DNA of 64,000 nucleotides from assembly GCF_019904175.1 (NCBI RefSeq), contig NZ_CP061913.1, positions 1,426,001 through 1,490,000 on the forward strand, read 5' to 3'. Shown here piece by piece: positions 52,487-61,291 of the stretch. The stretch comes from Dactylosporangium vinaceum. GTDB taxonomy: Bacteria > Actinomycetota > Actinomycetes > Mycobacteriales > Micromonosporaceae. The translations under genes were made by a program, and so were the position numbers. How positions within the stretch are numbered: the first letter of the stretch is position 1; the number at the start of each line of letters is the position of its first letter. A model generated the notes under the pieces. It was given only the letters and a program-made list of their open reading frames with translations. It was not told where the DNA came from and made no database searches.

Positions 52487-54040
52487 ATGTCCGAAACGTC
52501 AGACCGCAGCCAGCTGAAGGTCGTCCTTCCCGGGCTGCTCATGGCCATGCTGCTGGCCATGCTCGACAACGTGATCGTGGGTACCGCGATGCCCCGCATC
52601 GTCGGCGACCTCGGCGGCGTGGATCACCTCTCGTGGGTGGTCACCGCCTACGTGCTCGGCACGACGGTCTCCACCCCGCTCTGGGGCAAGCTCGGCGACC
52701 TCTACGGCCGCAAGACCGTCTTCATGACCTCGATCGTGCTGTTCCTGATCGGCTCGGCGCTGTGCGGGTTCGCGCAGAACATGCCCGAGCTCATCGGGTT
52801 CCGGGCATTCCAGGGGCTCGGCGCCGGCGGTCTGATGGTCGGGGCGATGTCGGTCCTCGGTGAGCTGGTGCCGCCGCGGGAGCGGGGCAAGTACCAGGGG
52901 CAGTTCGCCGCCGTCATGGCCGTGGCGATGGTCGCCGGGCCGCTCGTCGGCGGCTTCATCACCGACCACGCGGACTGGCGCTGGGCGTTCTTCGTGAACC
53001 TGCCGCTCGGCGGGCTGGCGCTGGCCCTGCTGGCGCTGCGGCTGCACCTGCCCAAGCGGCGCACCGAGCACCGGATCGACTGGCTGGGGGCGGCTCTGCT
53101 CTCGATAGGTGTGACGGCGCTGGTGCTCATCACGACCTGGGGCGGCACACAGTACCCGTGGAGCTCCGCCGAGATCCGGGGGCTCGCGGTCGCCGCCGTC
53201 CTGACGCTCGCCGGCTTCGTGTTCGTCGAGCGGCGCCACCCCGAGCCGATCGTCCCGCTCTCGATCTTCAAGAACCGCAACTTCACGCTCGTGGCGCTCG
53301 TCGGCTTCCTCGTGGGCTTCGCGATGTTCGGCGCGATCACCTTCCTGCCGCTGTACCAGCAGATCGTCCAGGGCGCCTCGGCGACCAACTCCGGCCTGCT
53401 CCTGCTGCCGATGATGGCCGGGCTGCTGCTCACCTCGCTGGTGGTCGGCCGGGCGATCACGAAGACCGGGCGCTACCGCATGTTCCCGGTCATCGGCGGC
53501 GTCGTCATGGTCGGCGGGATGCTGCTGCTGGCCCAGCTCGACGCGCACACCTCCAAGCTCGCCTCGGGCGCCTACATGGCGGTGCTGGGCCTGGGCATGG
53601 GCTTCCTGATGCAGACCACGATGCTCATCGCGCAGAACAGTGTCGAGATCAAGGACCTCGGCGTGGCCAGCAGCACCGCCACGTTCGCCCGGTCCATCGG
53701 CGGCGCGTTCGGTGTCGCGGCCTTCGGGGCGATCTTCAACCACCGGCTGCACGCGCTGCTCGGTGAGCGCCTCGGCACCGCCGCCGCGGGCCGGCTCACC
53801 AGCGGCAGCGGCGGGGGTGCCCGGATCGACCCGACGACCCTGGCGCAGCTGCCGGCGCCGGTGCGCACCGCGGTGGTCGACGCGATCGCCGGCGCGACCT
53901 CCGGCGTGTTCCTGTGGTCGGTCGCCGCGGCTGCTCTGGTGCCGGTCCTCGCCTTCTTCATCAAGGAGGTGGCCCTGCGCGGCGGCCCGCCGGCGGCCGA
54001 GCAGCCCGCCGAGAACACGCTGGTTGCGCAGGAAGGCTAG
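52487..54040 (+). CDS. DHA2-family multidrug efflux MFS transporter
   Basis: 517 aa with about fourteen membrane helices. The family motifs are GKLGDLYGRKTVFMTSIVLF (motif A, first 20 residues) and GPLVGGFITDHADWRWAFFV (motif C region and the WRW-F-x-N-x-P signature). EmrB/QacA-like drug exporters have this form. Its expression is probably controlled by the divergent TetR protein. Confidence 0.88.
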   Translation: MSETSDRSQLKVVLPGLLMAMLLAMLDNVIVGTAMPRIVGDLGGVDHLSWVVTAYVLGTTVSTPLWGKLGDLYGRKTVFMTSIVLFLIGSALCGFAQNMPELIGFRAFQGLGAGGLMVGAMSVLGELVPPRERGKYQGQFAAVMAVAMVAGPLVGGFITDHADWRWAFFVNLPLGGLALALLALRLHLPKRRTEHRIDWLGAALLSIGVTALVLITTWGGTQYPWSSAEIRGLAVAAVLTLAGFVFVERRHPEPIVPLSIFKNRNFTLVALVGFLVGFAMFGAITFLPLYQQIVQGASATNSGLLLLPMMAGLLLTSLVVGRAITKTGRYRMFPVIGGVVMVGGMLLLAQLDAHTSKLASGAYMAVLGLGMGFLMQTTMLIAQNSVEIKDLGVASSTATFARSIGGAFGVAAFGAIFNHRLHALLGERLGTAAAGRLTSGSGGGARIDPTTLAQLPAPVRTAVVDAIAGATSGVFLWSVAAAALVPVLAFFIKEVALRGGPPAAEQPAENTLVAQEG

Positions 54041-54077
54041 TTTCGCGCACGAACTGCGCAAAGTTTCCCCGAAACTG

Positions 54078-54129
54078 GCAATCGGTGCGCGAAACTGCCA
54101 TGCTGTGAGCAGTTACGCGCACCGATTGC
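54078..54129. promoter_or_regulatory. Large inverted repeat upstream of the SIS-domain gene
   Basis: A 21-base left arm (54078-54098, starting GCAATCGGTGCGCGAAACTG) and right arm (54109-54129, starting GCAGTTACGCGCACCGATTG) are complementary with one mismatch, around a ten-base spacer. TTTCGCGCACGAACTGCGCA at 54040-54059 repeats the same half-site TGCGC/CAGTT. The last site lies 23 bases before the start codon. A DeoR- or GntR-type sugar repressor is the likely reader; its gene is not nearby. Confidence 0.6.
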
Positions 54130-54151
54130 GCAGTTGAAAGGGATGGGGATC

Positions 54152-55195
54152 ATGACCGGCGCTGGGATGAAAGCCGACATCGCCGAACAGCCGGAGGTGT
54201 TCGCTCGCCTGCTCGACGAGCGCGCCGCCCAGATCGCCGAGGTTGCCGCCAGGATCGTCGAGTGGAAGCCGCGCAGCGTGGTGTTCACCGCGCGCGGCAC
54301 GTCCGACCACGCGGCCCTGTATGCGGCCTACCTCACCGAGATCCGCCTCGGCCTCCCCGTGGGCCTGGCCAGCCCGTCGGCGGTGACCGTGTACGGCGCC
54401 CGCCCCGACCTGCGCGACACGCTCGTCGTCGGCGTCAGCCAGAGCGGCGGCTCGCCCGACCTGCACGAGGTGCTGCGGGTCGCACGCGAGCAGGGTGCGC
54501 ACACCCTGGCCGTGACCAACAACGCCGAGAGCCCGCTGGCCCGGGCGGCCGAGCTGCACATCGACGTGGCGGCCGGGCACGAGGTGGCGGTGGCGGCCAC
54601 GAAGACGTACACCGCGGAGCTCCTGGCCCTGCTCATGCTCGTCGAGAGCGTCCGCGGCGGCGGCACCCTGCCGGCCGGCGAGCTGGCCGCGCTGCGCGAG
54701 CTGCCGGGCCACGCCGCGTCCGTGCTGGCCGACGACACCGTTGTCGACCTCGCCGCGCGGTACCGCTTCGCCGACCGCCTGGTCACCACCGGCCGCGGCT
54801 ACGCCTACCCGACCGCCCGCGAGACGGCGCTCAAGCTCATGGAGACCTGCTACCTGGCCGGTCTGGCGTTCTCCGGCGCCGATCTGCTGCACGGCCCCCT
54901 GGCCATGGCCGACCCGGACGTCCCGGTGCTGGCCGTCGTCGGCAGCGGCCCGGCCGGGCAGTCGATGCGCGACGTGGTCGCCCGCCTCGGCGAGCGCCGC
55001 GCGGACACTGTCGTGTTCGGCCCGGCCGCGGTCGAGGGCGCCTCCGGCTGGGTCCGCACCCCGGACGTCGACGAGCGCTACGCCCCGCTGCTGGACATCC
55101 TGCCGCTCCAGCGCCTGGCGCTCTCCCTGGCGCTGCTGCGCGGCGAAGACCCGGACGCCCCCCGCGGCCTCAAGAAGGTGACGTCGACGCTCTGA
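54152..55195 (+). CDS. SIS-domain sugar isomerase/deaminase (GlmS C-terminal-like)
   Basis: 347 aa with two SIS domains. The first has ARGTSDHAALYAAYL and GVSQSGGSPDLHEVL, the second TTGRGYAYPTARETALKLME and ADLLHGPLAM. The family converts amino-sugar phosphates, such as glucosamine-6-phosphate to fructose-6-phosphate. No glutaminase domain is present, so a catabolic deaminase/isomerase is more likely than GlmS. Start ATG 54152 behind AAAGGGATGGGG. A large upstream palindrome suggests sugar-dependent control. It overlaps the convergent lipoprotein gene by 26 bp. Confidence 0.84.
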   Translation: MTGAGMKADIAEQPEVFARLLDERAAQIAEVAARIVEWKPRSVVFTARGTSDHAALYAAYLTEIRLGLPVGLASPSAVTVYGARPDLRDTLVVGVSQSGGSPDLHEVLRVAREQGAHTLAVTNNAESPLARAAELHIDVAAGHEVAVAATKTYTAELLALLMLVESVRGGGTLPAGELAALRELPGHAASVLADDTVVDLAARYRFADRLVTTGRGYAYPTARETALKLMETCYLAGLAFSGADLLHGPLAMADPDVPVLAVVGSGPAGQSMRDVVARLGERRADTVVFGPAAVEGASGWVRTPDVDERYAPLLDILPLQRLALSLALLRGEDPDAPRGLKKVTSTL

Positions 55196-55646
55196 CCGCG
55201 TCGGTCACCGGGACGACCGCGGGCTTGCCCTCGGCCAGCTCCTTGGTCGTGAACGTCAGCGCCGGGCGGCCGCCGACCGAGATCTGGTAGGCCGCCCGGC
55301 CCCCGGACGCGTTGCGCAGCTCGAAGGCGAAGTTGCAGTCGAACCCGGTGCCGTCCGAAGCCAGCACGCCGCCGGCGAGCGTGGCCGCGGCGATCGTGCG
55401 GCCCTGGTCGTCGGCGATGCGCACGTTGCCGCCCTCGTGGATGTCCGGGGCGGACGGCGGGGCCAGACAGGCGGTGCCTGTCACTCCCGCGGACGCGCCG
55501 GGCACGCTGACGTACCCGTGCAGCAGGAAACCGTCGGGCTTCGCGGTCTCGTCGTGGCGGCTCGCCCAGCCGCAACCACCCAGCGAGGAGACCAGCGCAA
55601 AGACCGGCAACGAACTCAGGAGCAGGGGAACCGCCAAACGCCGCAC
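55170..55646 (-). CDS. Putative lipoprotein
   Basis: 158 aa. A type II signal peptide ends in the lipobox SLGGC, after which the chain is beta-rich with no known motif (VSVPGASAGVTGTACL, AYQISVGGRPALTF). Two later Cys residues could form a disulfide. Probably attached to the outer face of the membrane. Function unknown. Confidence 0.65.
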   Translation of the reverse strand: MRRLAVPLLLSSLPVFALVSSLGGCGWASRHDETAKPDGFLLHGYVSVPGASAGVTGTACLAPPSAPDIHEGGNVRIADDQGRTIAAATLAGGVLASDGTGFDCNFAFELRNASGGRAAYQISVGGRPALTFTTKELAEGKPAVVPVTDAVRASTSPS

Positions 55647-55669
55647 CCGGCAACCTTAGTCTTAACGGC

Positions 55670-57166
55670 GTGTCCACCCTGCGCGACCTCGTCGAGGAAC
55701 ACACGAGCCTCGAGCCCGATGACATCGAGCACCTGCACCGGCTCGCCGGTGACTGGCAGATCGTGTCCGACCTCAGCTTCGCCGACCTGCTCATGTGGGT
55801 GCCGATCGAGGTGCGCGGCGAGTACATCTGCGTGGCCCAGGTGCGCCCCACGACGGCCGGCACCGCCTACCAGGACGACCAGGTCGGCCGGATCGCCGGC
55901 GGGCCCGAGGTGGCCCACCTGGCCATCGTGCGCCAGCAGGGGCGGATCTGGCGGGAGGGCGACCCGGTCTGGTACGGCGACATGCCCGCCCGGCACGAGG
56001 CGATCCCGGTCCGCCGCCCGGGCCAGGCCAAGGTCATCGCCGTGGTCGGCCGGGACACCAACCTGAGCACCGCCCGCACCCCGGCCCAGCTGGAGCTCAA
56101 CTACCTCACCACGGCCGACGACCTGGCCCAGATGATCGCCGACGGCAGCTGGCCGCCGCCGCGGCACCCGGGTGAGACGACGAGCGCCCCGCGGATCGGT
56201 GACGGGCTGGTCCGCCTCGACGCCAGCGGGAAGGTGACATACGCCAGCCCCAACGCGCAGTCGGCGTACCGGCGGCTGGGGCTCGCCGCCCACCTGGTGG
56301 GCGAGAGCCTGGCCGAGACCACGGGCCGGCTCGTCGACGACCCCCTGGAGGGGGCCGACGCGACCGACCGCATCCAGCAGGCGCTGCACGGGGAGGCCCC
56401 GGCCCGCAAGGAGCTGGAGGCCCGGGGCGCGACGGTGCTCATGCGGGCGCTGCCGCTGATGCCGGCCGGCGTGCCCATCGGGGCGCTGGTGCTGGTCCGG
56501 GACATCACCGAGGTCCGGCGGCGGGACCGGCAGCTGATGACCAAGGACGCCACCATCCGCGAGATCCACCACCGGGTCAAGAACAACCTGCAGACCGTGG
56601 CCGCGCTGCTGCGGCTGCAGGCCCGGCGGGTCGGGGTCCCGGCCGCCCGGCATGCGCTGGAGGAGTCGGTACGGCGAGTGGCGTCGATCGCCCTGGTGCA
56701 CGAGACGCTGTCCATGTCGTCGGAGGTCTCCGACGAGGCGGTGGAGTTCGACGGGATCGTCGACCGGGTCGCCGCGGCCGCCGTCGAGGTCGGCGCGGCC
56801 GGGTTCAGCGTCGCCGTGCGCCGCGAGGGCGACTTCGGGGTGCTCCAGGCCGAGATCGCCACCCCGCTCGTCATGGTCCTCAACGAGCTGCTGCAGAATG
56901 CCGTCGAGCACGCCTTCGAGCCGGTCGCCCCGGACGCGCCCGAGGTCGTCGTCTCGGTCCACCGGTTCCGCAAGCAGCTGCACGTCACCGTGGCCGACAA
57001 CGGCTGCGGGCTGCCGGAGGGCTTCGATCTGGACAGCAGCGAGCGGCTCGGGCTGCAGATCGTGCGGACCCTGGCGACGGGGGAGCTGCGCGGCACGATC
57101 GAGCTGCGGCGGCGGGCCGGGGGCGGCACCGAGGCGGTCATGGTGGTACCGCTGGCCAAGCGGTAA
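55670..57166 (+). CDS. pdtaS: PdtaS-type sensor histidine kinase
   Basis: 498 aa, close to M. tuberculosis PdtaS. An N-terminal GAF-like domain (about 1-150), a PAS domain (about 180-290), then HisKA_2 with phospho-acceptor His in IREIHHRVKNNLQTVAALLR and an HATPase with NELLQNAVEHAF and VADNGCGLPEGF. No membrane helix, so cytosolic. PdtaS signals to an ANTAR RNA-binding regulator, PdtaR; none is in this window. GTG 55670 starts STLRDLVEEHT. Confidence 0.87.
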   Translation: MSTLRDLVEEHTSLEPDDIEHLHRLAGDWQIVSDLSFADLLMWVPIEVRGEYICVAQVRPTTAGTAYQDDQVGRIAGGPEVAHLAIVRQQGRIWREGDPVWYGDMPARHEAIPVRRPGQAKVIAVVGRDTNLSTARTPAQLELNYLTTADDLAQMIADGSWPPPRHPGETTSAPRIGDGLVRLDASGKVTYASPNAQSAYRRLGLAAHLVGESLAETTGRLVDDPLEGADATDRIQQALHGEAPARKELEARGATVLMRALPLMPAGVPIGALVLVRDITEVRRRDRQLMTKDATIREIHHRVKNNLQTVAALLRLQARRVGVPAARHALEESVRRVASIALVHETLSMSSEVSDEAVEFDGIVDRVAAAAVEVGAAGFSVAVRREGDFGVLQAEIATPLVMVLNELLQNAVEHAFEPVAPDAPEVVVSVHRFRKQLHVTVADNGCGLPEGFDLDSSERLGLQIVRTLATGELRGTIELRRRAGGGTEAVMVVPLAKR

Positions 57167-57337
57167 ACCAACCGGAGTGTGGGACGGGATCGGGTCACGC
57201 GGCGCGACAGCGCGCAACAGTGACCCTTAATTCCTATCGCCTGAGTGTTATTCCGGTTACGCGTTTGTCAAATCGCGTTGAGAGAACCCTCACGCGGACG
57301 TGGCGTAAGGACCGCTCTGCGTGGAAGACTATGGCCT

Positions 57338-57421
57338 ATGCACGCTGCTTCTCTGCGGCTCGTCAGCCGCCGACACGTCGACTACGGTCGCGTGCGCAGC
57401 GCCATGTGTCCGGCTTGCTGA
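57338..57421 (+). CDS. Cys-containing leader peptide upstream of the sulfite reductase operon
   Basis: A 27-codon frame begins MHAASLRLVSRRHVD and ends MCPAC followed by TGA. It has the RRHVD...R...S-A-x-C pattern of the short leader peptides known upstream of actinobacterial sulfur-assimilation genes, in which cysteine codons near the end sense Cys supply by ribosome stalling. It lies 157 bases before sirA, with several potential hairpins between. No strong ribosome binding site is seen. Confidence 0.6.
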   Translation: MHAASLRLVSRRHVDYGRVRSAMCPAC

Positions 57422-57577
57422 ACGCCGCCCGCCGAACTTTTCCCGGGTGCGCGACTTCGCGCCGGAACATCTGATGACATCGACGTCATTCGTTTCCAGC
57501 TCCTGAGGGACCCTTCCCGAGGGGCCGGGAGCGACCGGCGCAAGGTTGCGTGCTCTCAATCTTGAGAGGACGCCGAC
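57422..57577 (+). promoter_or_regulatory. Structured leader between the Cys peptide and sirA
   Basis: Successive short inverted repeats: ATGAC/GTCAT (57474-57478, 57485-57489), TCCCG/CGGGA near 57514-57530, CGCAA/TTGCG (57539-57543, 57546-57550) and CTCTCA/TGAGAG (57553-57558, 57563-57568). The last one includes the GAGAGGA ribosome binding site of sirA, so it could hide it until a ribosome or an alternative fold opens it. It does not match a SAM riboswitch that I can recognise. Confidence 0.5.
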
Positions 57578-59263
57578 ATGTCGGTGAACGCTGTCCGCGG
57601 ACGCGGTGCGAACGGTCGCCCGCGTGGTGAGGGGCAGTGGGCCCTGGGGCACCGCGAGCCGCTCAACCCGAATGAGCGCAGCAAGAAGGACGACAACCCG
57701 CTCAACGTGCGGGCCCGCATCGAGAACATCTACGCCCGCGGCGGCTTCGACTCGATCGACCCCGCCGACCTGCGTGGCCGGTTCCGCTGGTTCGGGCTCT
57801 ACACCCAGCGCCGCCCCGGCATCGACGGCGGGCGCACCGCCGTGCTCGAGCCGGAGGAGCTCGACGACCGCTACTTCATGCTGCGCATCCGCAGCGACGG
57901 CGGCCAGCTCTCCCTCGAGCAGCTGCGCACGATCGCCTCGATCGCCCAGCGCTTCGCCCGCGACACCGCGGACGTCACCGACCGGCAGAACATCCAGCTG
58001 CACTGGATCGAGATCGAGAACGTCCCGACGATCTGGCAGGAGCTCGAGGCGGTCGGCCTGTCGACCACCGAGGCGTGTGGCGACACCCCGCGCGTCATCC
58101 TCGGCAGCCCGATCGCCGGCGTGGCCGAGAGCGAGGTGATCGACCCGACGGAGGCGATCACCGAGATCAACCAGCGCTTCGTCGGCGACCCGGAGCTCTC
58201 CAACCTGCCGCGCAAGTTCAAGACCTCCATCTCCTGGCTGGCCGACACGCCGTACGAGGCCAACGACGTCTCGTTCGTCGGCGTCATCCACCCGGAGCAC
58301 GGCCCCGGCTTCGACCTCTGGGTCGGCGGCGGGCTGTCGACGAACCCGATGCTCGCGCAGCGCCTCGGCGTCTGGGTCCCGCTGCACGAGGTGCCCGAGG
58401 TGTGGCACGGCGTCATCCGGGTCTTCCGTGACTACGGCTACCGCCGGCTGCGCGCCCGGGCCCGGCTCAAGTTCCTGGTCGCCGACTGGGGCGTTGACCA
58501 GTTCCGCCAGATCCTGCAGAACGAGTACCTCGGCCGCCCCCTCATCGACGGCCCGGCCCCCGAGCTGCCGGAGAAGCCGGTGGACCACGTGGGTGTCCAC
58601 AAGCAGTGGGACGGCCGTTACTACGTGGGCGCCGCCCCGATCGCCGGGCGCAGCTCCGGCACGCAGCTCGCGGGCGTGGCCGACCTGGCCGAGGCGCACG
58701 GCTCGGCGCGGATCCGCCTGACGCCGTACCAGAAGATCCTGATCCTGGATGTCGAGCAGGACCGGACCGAGTCGCTGGTGGAGGGGCTGCAGAAGATCGG
58801 GCTGGAGGCGCGGCCGTCGGCCTGGCGCCGCAGCACGATGGCGTGCACCGGCATCGAGTTCTGCAAGCTCGCGATCGTCGAGACCAAGGCCCGCGCCGCC
58901 GACCTCATCGCGCACCTCGAGAAGACGGTCGCCCACCTCGACGCCGACATCTCGATCCACCTCAACGGCTGCCCGAACGCCTGCGCCCGCACGCAGGTCG
59001 CGGACATCGGGCTCAAGGGCATGCTCGTGCGCGACGAGAGCGGCGACATGGTCGAGGGCTTCCAGATCCACCTCGGTGGCGGGCTCGGAATGGCCGCGGG
59101 GCAGACGGCCGGCTTCGGCCGGAAGCTGCGCGGCCTCAAGACGACCGCCGCGGACCTGCCCGACTACGTCGAGCGGATCACCAATCACTACCTGGCCGGG
59201 CGCGAGTCCGGCGAGTCCTTCGCCCGCTGGGTGATGCGCGCTCCCGAGGAGGAGCTGCGATGA
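57578..59263 (+). CDS. sirA: Ferredoxin-dependent sulfite reductase
   Basis: 561 aa, the size of M. tuberculosis SirA. Sirohaem/4Fe-4S ligands are Cys423 and Cys429 (ACTGIEFC) and Cys465 and Cys469 (NGCPNAC). Tyr75 in GLYTQRR and Cys167 in TEACGDT are spaced 92 residues apart, as are the Tyr69-Cys161 pair that forms a covalent crosslink in SirA, which separates it from nitrite reductases. It reduces sulfite to sulfide. First gene of a four-gene overlapping operon. Confidence 0.93.
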   Translation: MSVNAVRGRGANGRPRGEGQWALGHREPLNPNERSKKDDNPLNVRARIENIYARGGFDSIDPADLRGRFRWFGLYTQRRPGIDGGRTAVLEPEELDDRYFMLRIRSDGGQLSLEQLRTIASIAQRFARDTADVTDRQNIQLHWIEIENVPTIWQELEAVGLSTTEACGDTPRVILGSPIAGVAESEVIDPTEAITEINQRFVGDPELSNLPRKFKTSISWLADTPYEANDVSFVGVIHPEHGPGFDLWVGGGLSTNPMLAQRLGVWVPLHEVPEVWHGVIRVFRDYGYRRLRARARLKFLVADWGVDQFRQILQNEYLGRPLIDGPAPELPEKPVDHVGVHKQWDGRYYVGAAPIAGRSSGTQLAGVADLAEAHGSARIRLTPYQKILILDVEQDRTESLVEGLQKIGLEARPSAWRRSTMACTGIEFCKLAIVETKARAADLIAHLEKTVAHLDADISIHLNGCPNACARTQVADIGLKGMLVRDESGDMVEGFQIHLGGGLGMAAGQTAGFGRKLRGLKTTAADLPDYVERITNHYLAGRESGESFARWVMRAPEEELR

Positions 59264-59427
59264 GCGGCGGCGAGCGGATGGCGCCGCTGCACTGCCCGTA
59301 CTGCGGCGAAGAGGACCTCCGGCCACACGAGGACGCGCACGGCGCATGGGAATGCCGCAGCTGCGCCCGCGTCTTCTCACTGAAATTCCTGGGACTGGCG
59401 GCGAACGCTTTGGAGGCGAAGCGATGA
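59260..59427 (+). CDS. Small zinc-ribbon protein of the sulfur operon
   Basis: 55 aa; ATG overlaps the sirA stop and its own stop overlaps the cysH start (ATGA both sides). Two CxxC knuckles, CPYC and CRSC, are 16 residues apart and likely bind zinc. Proteins like this are common between sirA and cysH in actinobacteria; the function is unknown. Confidence 0.82.
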   Translation: MSGGERMAPLHCPYCGEEDLRPHEDAHGAWECRSCARVFSLKFLGLAANALEAKR

Positions 59428-60140
59428 GCAGCACGACCGTTGCCCGAACCGCACAAGAATCCATCGAACTGGCTCGAGCCGCGTCGGCGCAGCTCGAAGG
59501 CCAGTCGGCCGAGAAGATCGTCGAGTGGGCCGCCGGCCAGTTCGGCGAGCGGTTCTGTGTGACAAGCTCGTTTGCCGACGCCGTGCTCGCACACGTCGTG
59601 TCGAAGGTCGTGCCGGGCGTGCCCGTCATCTTCCTCGACACCGGCCTGCACTTCGCCGAGACGCTGCGGGTGCGCGACGTCGTCCAGCGCACGCTGCCCG
59701 TGACCGTGCGCTCGATCCGGCCCCGGCAGACGGTCGCCGAGCAGGACGCCGAGTTCGGGCCGCGGCTGTACGCCCGCGAGCCCGACGAGTGCTGCTTCCT
59801 GCGCAAGGTCGAGCCGCTGGAGCGGGCCCTGCAGGACTACGACGCGTGGGCCGCCGGCCTGCGCCGGGACGAGTCCCCGAGCCGGGCCAACACCCCGGTC
59901 GTCGGCTTCGAGCGGGCCCGCGGCAAGTTCAAGGTCTCGCCGCTGGTGCTGTGGACGCAGGCCGACGTGGACAAGTACATCTCCCGCTACAACGTGCCGG
60001 TGAACGCGCTCATGCGGCAGGGGTACGCCTCGGTCGGCTGCTGGCCGTGCACCCGGCGGACGCCTCCGGGCGGCGACCCGCGCTCCGGCCGCTGGGCCGC
60101 GTTCGACAAGACCGAGTGCGGGCTGCACACGTCCGGATGA
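59424..60140 (+). CDS. cysH: Adenylyl-sulfate (APS) reductase, CysH family
   Basis: 238 aa. The PP-loop-like segment is TSSFADAVLAHVV. Cys123-Cys124 and Cys206-x2-Cys209 are the four ligands of a 4Fe-4S cluster, the mark of APS-using reductases, and Cys232 in ECGLH is the catalytic thiol. It makes sulfite from APS using thioredoxin, feeding SirA. Coupled to both neighbours by ATGA overlaps. Confidence 0.92.
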   Translation: MSSTTVARTAQESIELARAASAQLEGQSAEKIVEWAAGQFGERFCVTSSFADAVLAHVVSKVVPGVPVIFLDTGLHFAETLRVRDVVQRTLPVTVRSIRPRQTVAEQDAEFGPRLYAREPDECCFLRKVEPLERALQDYDAWAAGLRRDESPSRANTPVVGFERARGKFKVSPLVLWTQADVDKYISRYNVPVNALMRQGYASVGCWPCTRRTPPGGDPRSGRWAAFDKTECGLHTSG

Positions 60141-60856
60141 CCGCGGTCCTCCTGGTGGCCCACGGGTCTTCGGACCCGCGGGCCGCCGCGGCCACCCGGG
60201 CGCTGGCGCGGGCGGTCGCGGCGCAGCGTCCCGGCCTGGACGTGCGCTGCGCGTTCCTCGACCACGCCGGGCCGCGCCCGGGCGAGCAGCTGGCTTCGTT
60301 CGCCGCGCTCGGGCACCGCGCGGCGACGGTCGTGCCGCTGCTGCTGACCAACGCCTACCACGGCCGGTTCGATTTGCCGGCTGCCCTCGACCAGGCGCGA
60401 GCCGACACCGACCTGGACATCACCGCCACCGAGGTGCTCGGGGCCGGCGCGCCCGCGCTGCTGCTCTCGGCGCTGCGCCGGCTGCTGCCGCCGGTCGACT
60501 ACGACGGGGTGGTGCTGGCCGCCGCCGGCACTCGCGACGACACGGCCCGGCACTCCGTGGACGAGGCGGCCGCCGCGCTGGGGGCGACCCTGGCCGTGCC
60601 GTGCGCCGCGGCCTATGCGTCGGCCTCACCGATCACCGGCGCGGTCGCCGTGGCCGCGCTGCGGGCCCAGGGGTGCCGGCGGATCGCTGTCTCGTCCTAC
60701 TTCCTGGCCCCCGGCAAGCTGCACGACATCGTGGTCGCCTCGGCGGTGCAGGCCGGCGCGCTCGAACCGGTCGCAGCGCCGCTCTGCGCCCACGTGGACG
60801 TCGCCCGGCTGGTCCTGGCCCGAATCGACGCGTTCGGGCCCGCACGGGCCGCCTAG
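60137..60856 (+). CDS. Sirohydrochlorin ferrochelatase (CbiX/SirB-like)
   Basis: 239 aa. Two CbiX-type halves: the first opens LLVAHGSSDPRA (catalytic His) and has TNAYHGRFDLP; the second has YDGVVLAAAGTRDDTARH and VSSYFLAPGKLHD. It inserts iron, or in related enzymes cobalt, into sirohydrochlorin. Iron insertion would supply the sirohaem of SirA, and its place at the end of the sulfite operon supports this. Confidence 0.88.
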   Translation: MTAVLLVAHGSSDPRAAAATRALARAVAAQRPGLDVRCAFLDHAGPRPGEQLASFAALGHRAATVVPLLLTNAYHGRFDLPAALDQARADTDLDITATEVLGAGAPALLLSALRRLLPPVDYDGVVLAAAGTRDDTARHSVDEAAAALGATLAVPCAAAYASASPITGAVAVAALRAQGCRRIAVSSYFLAPGKLHDIVVASAVQAGALEPVAAPLCAHVDVARLVLARIDAFGPARAA

Positions 60857-60891
60857 ACCGTCTAGTGGCACGTTGCGGTTACCGTTGACGG

Positions 60892-61206
60892 ATGATGACA
60901 TGCCCCAAGTGCCGCGGCGAGATGCGCCAGTTCGAGCGCAGCGGTGTCACCGTCGACCAGTGCCTCGAATGCCGTGGAATCTTTCTCGACCGCGGTGAGC
61001 TGGAGCGGCTGATCGACGCCGAGCAGGCCTGGCAGGGCCGGCAGACGTCACACGGTGGCCACCCGCAGCAGCCCTATCCGCAGCAGCCCTATCAGCAACC
61101 GTACCCGGCGCAGCACGGCGGATATGGCGGTTACGGTCATTACGGTCACCACAAGAAGCACAAGCGGCATCACCGTGAAAGCTTCTTCGGCGAGCTCTTC
61201 GACTGA
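60892..61206 (+). CDS. TFIIB-type zinc-ribbon protein with Gln/Gly/His-rich tail
   Basis: 104 aa. The zinc ribbon has CPKC and CLEC knuckles in the zf-TFIIB pattern (QCLECRGIFLDRGELERLI). The second half is low complexity: QQPYPQQPY, then GGYGGYGHYGHH, then Lys/His/Arg, ending ESFFGELFD. Function unknown; perhaps nucleic-acid or protein binding. Confidence 0.8.
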   Translation: MMTCPKCRGEMRQFERSGVTVDQCLECRGIFLDRGELERLIDAEQAWQGRQTSHGGHPQQPYPQQPYQQPYPAQHGGYGGYGHYGHHKKHKRHHRESFFGELFD

Positions 61207-61232
61207 CGGCGAGTCGTCCGTCGGCAAACAAC

Positions 61233-61260
61233 AACGCCCCGGCCTGTCGGCCGGGGCGTT
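61233..61260. terminator. Bidirectional terminator hairpin
   Basis: AACGCCCCGGCC (61233-61244), loop TGTC, GGCCGGGGCGTT (61249-61260): a perfect 12-bp stem between the convergent zinc-ribbon and whiB1 genes. A/T pairs at the stem base give it a terminator look in both directions. Confidence 0.75.
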
Positions 61261-61291
61261 CGTCGTCTAGATGCGTATGTGTGATTAAGGC

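Noticed and set aside
57480..57577. SAM-type riboswitch before sirA
   Set aside because: GAGGGA and an AAGGT-like stretch are present, but the conserved core spacing and kink-turn elements of SAM riboswitches are not found; the Cys leader peptide explains control better.
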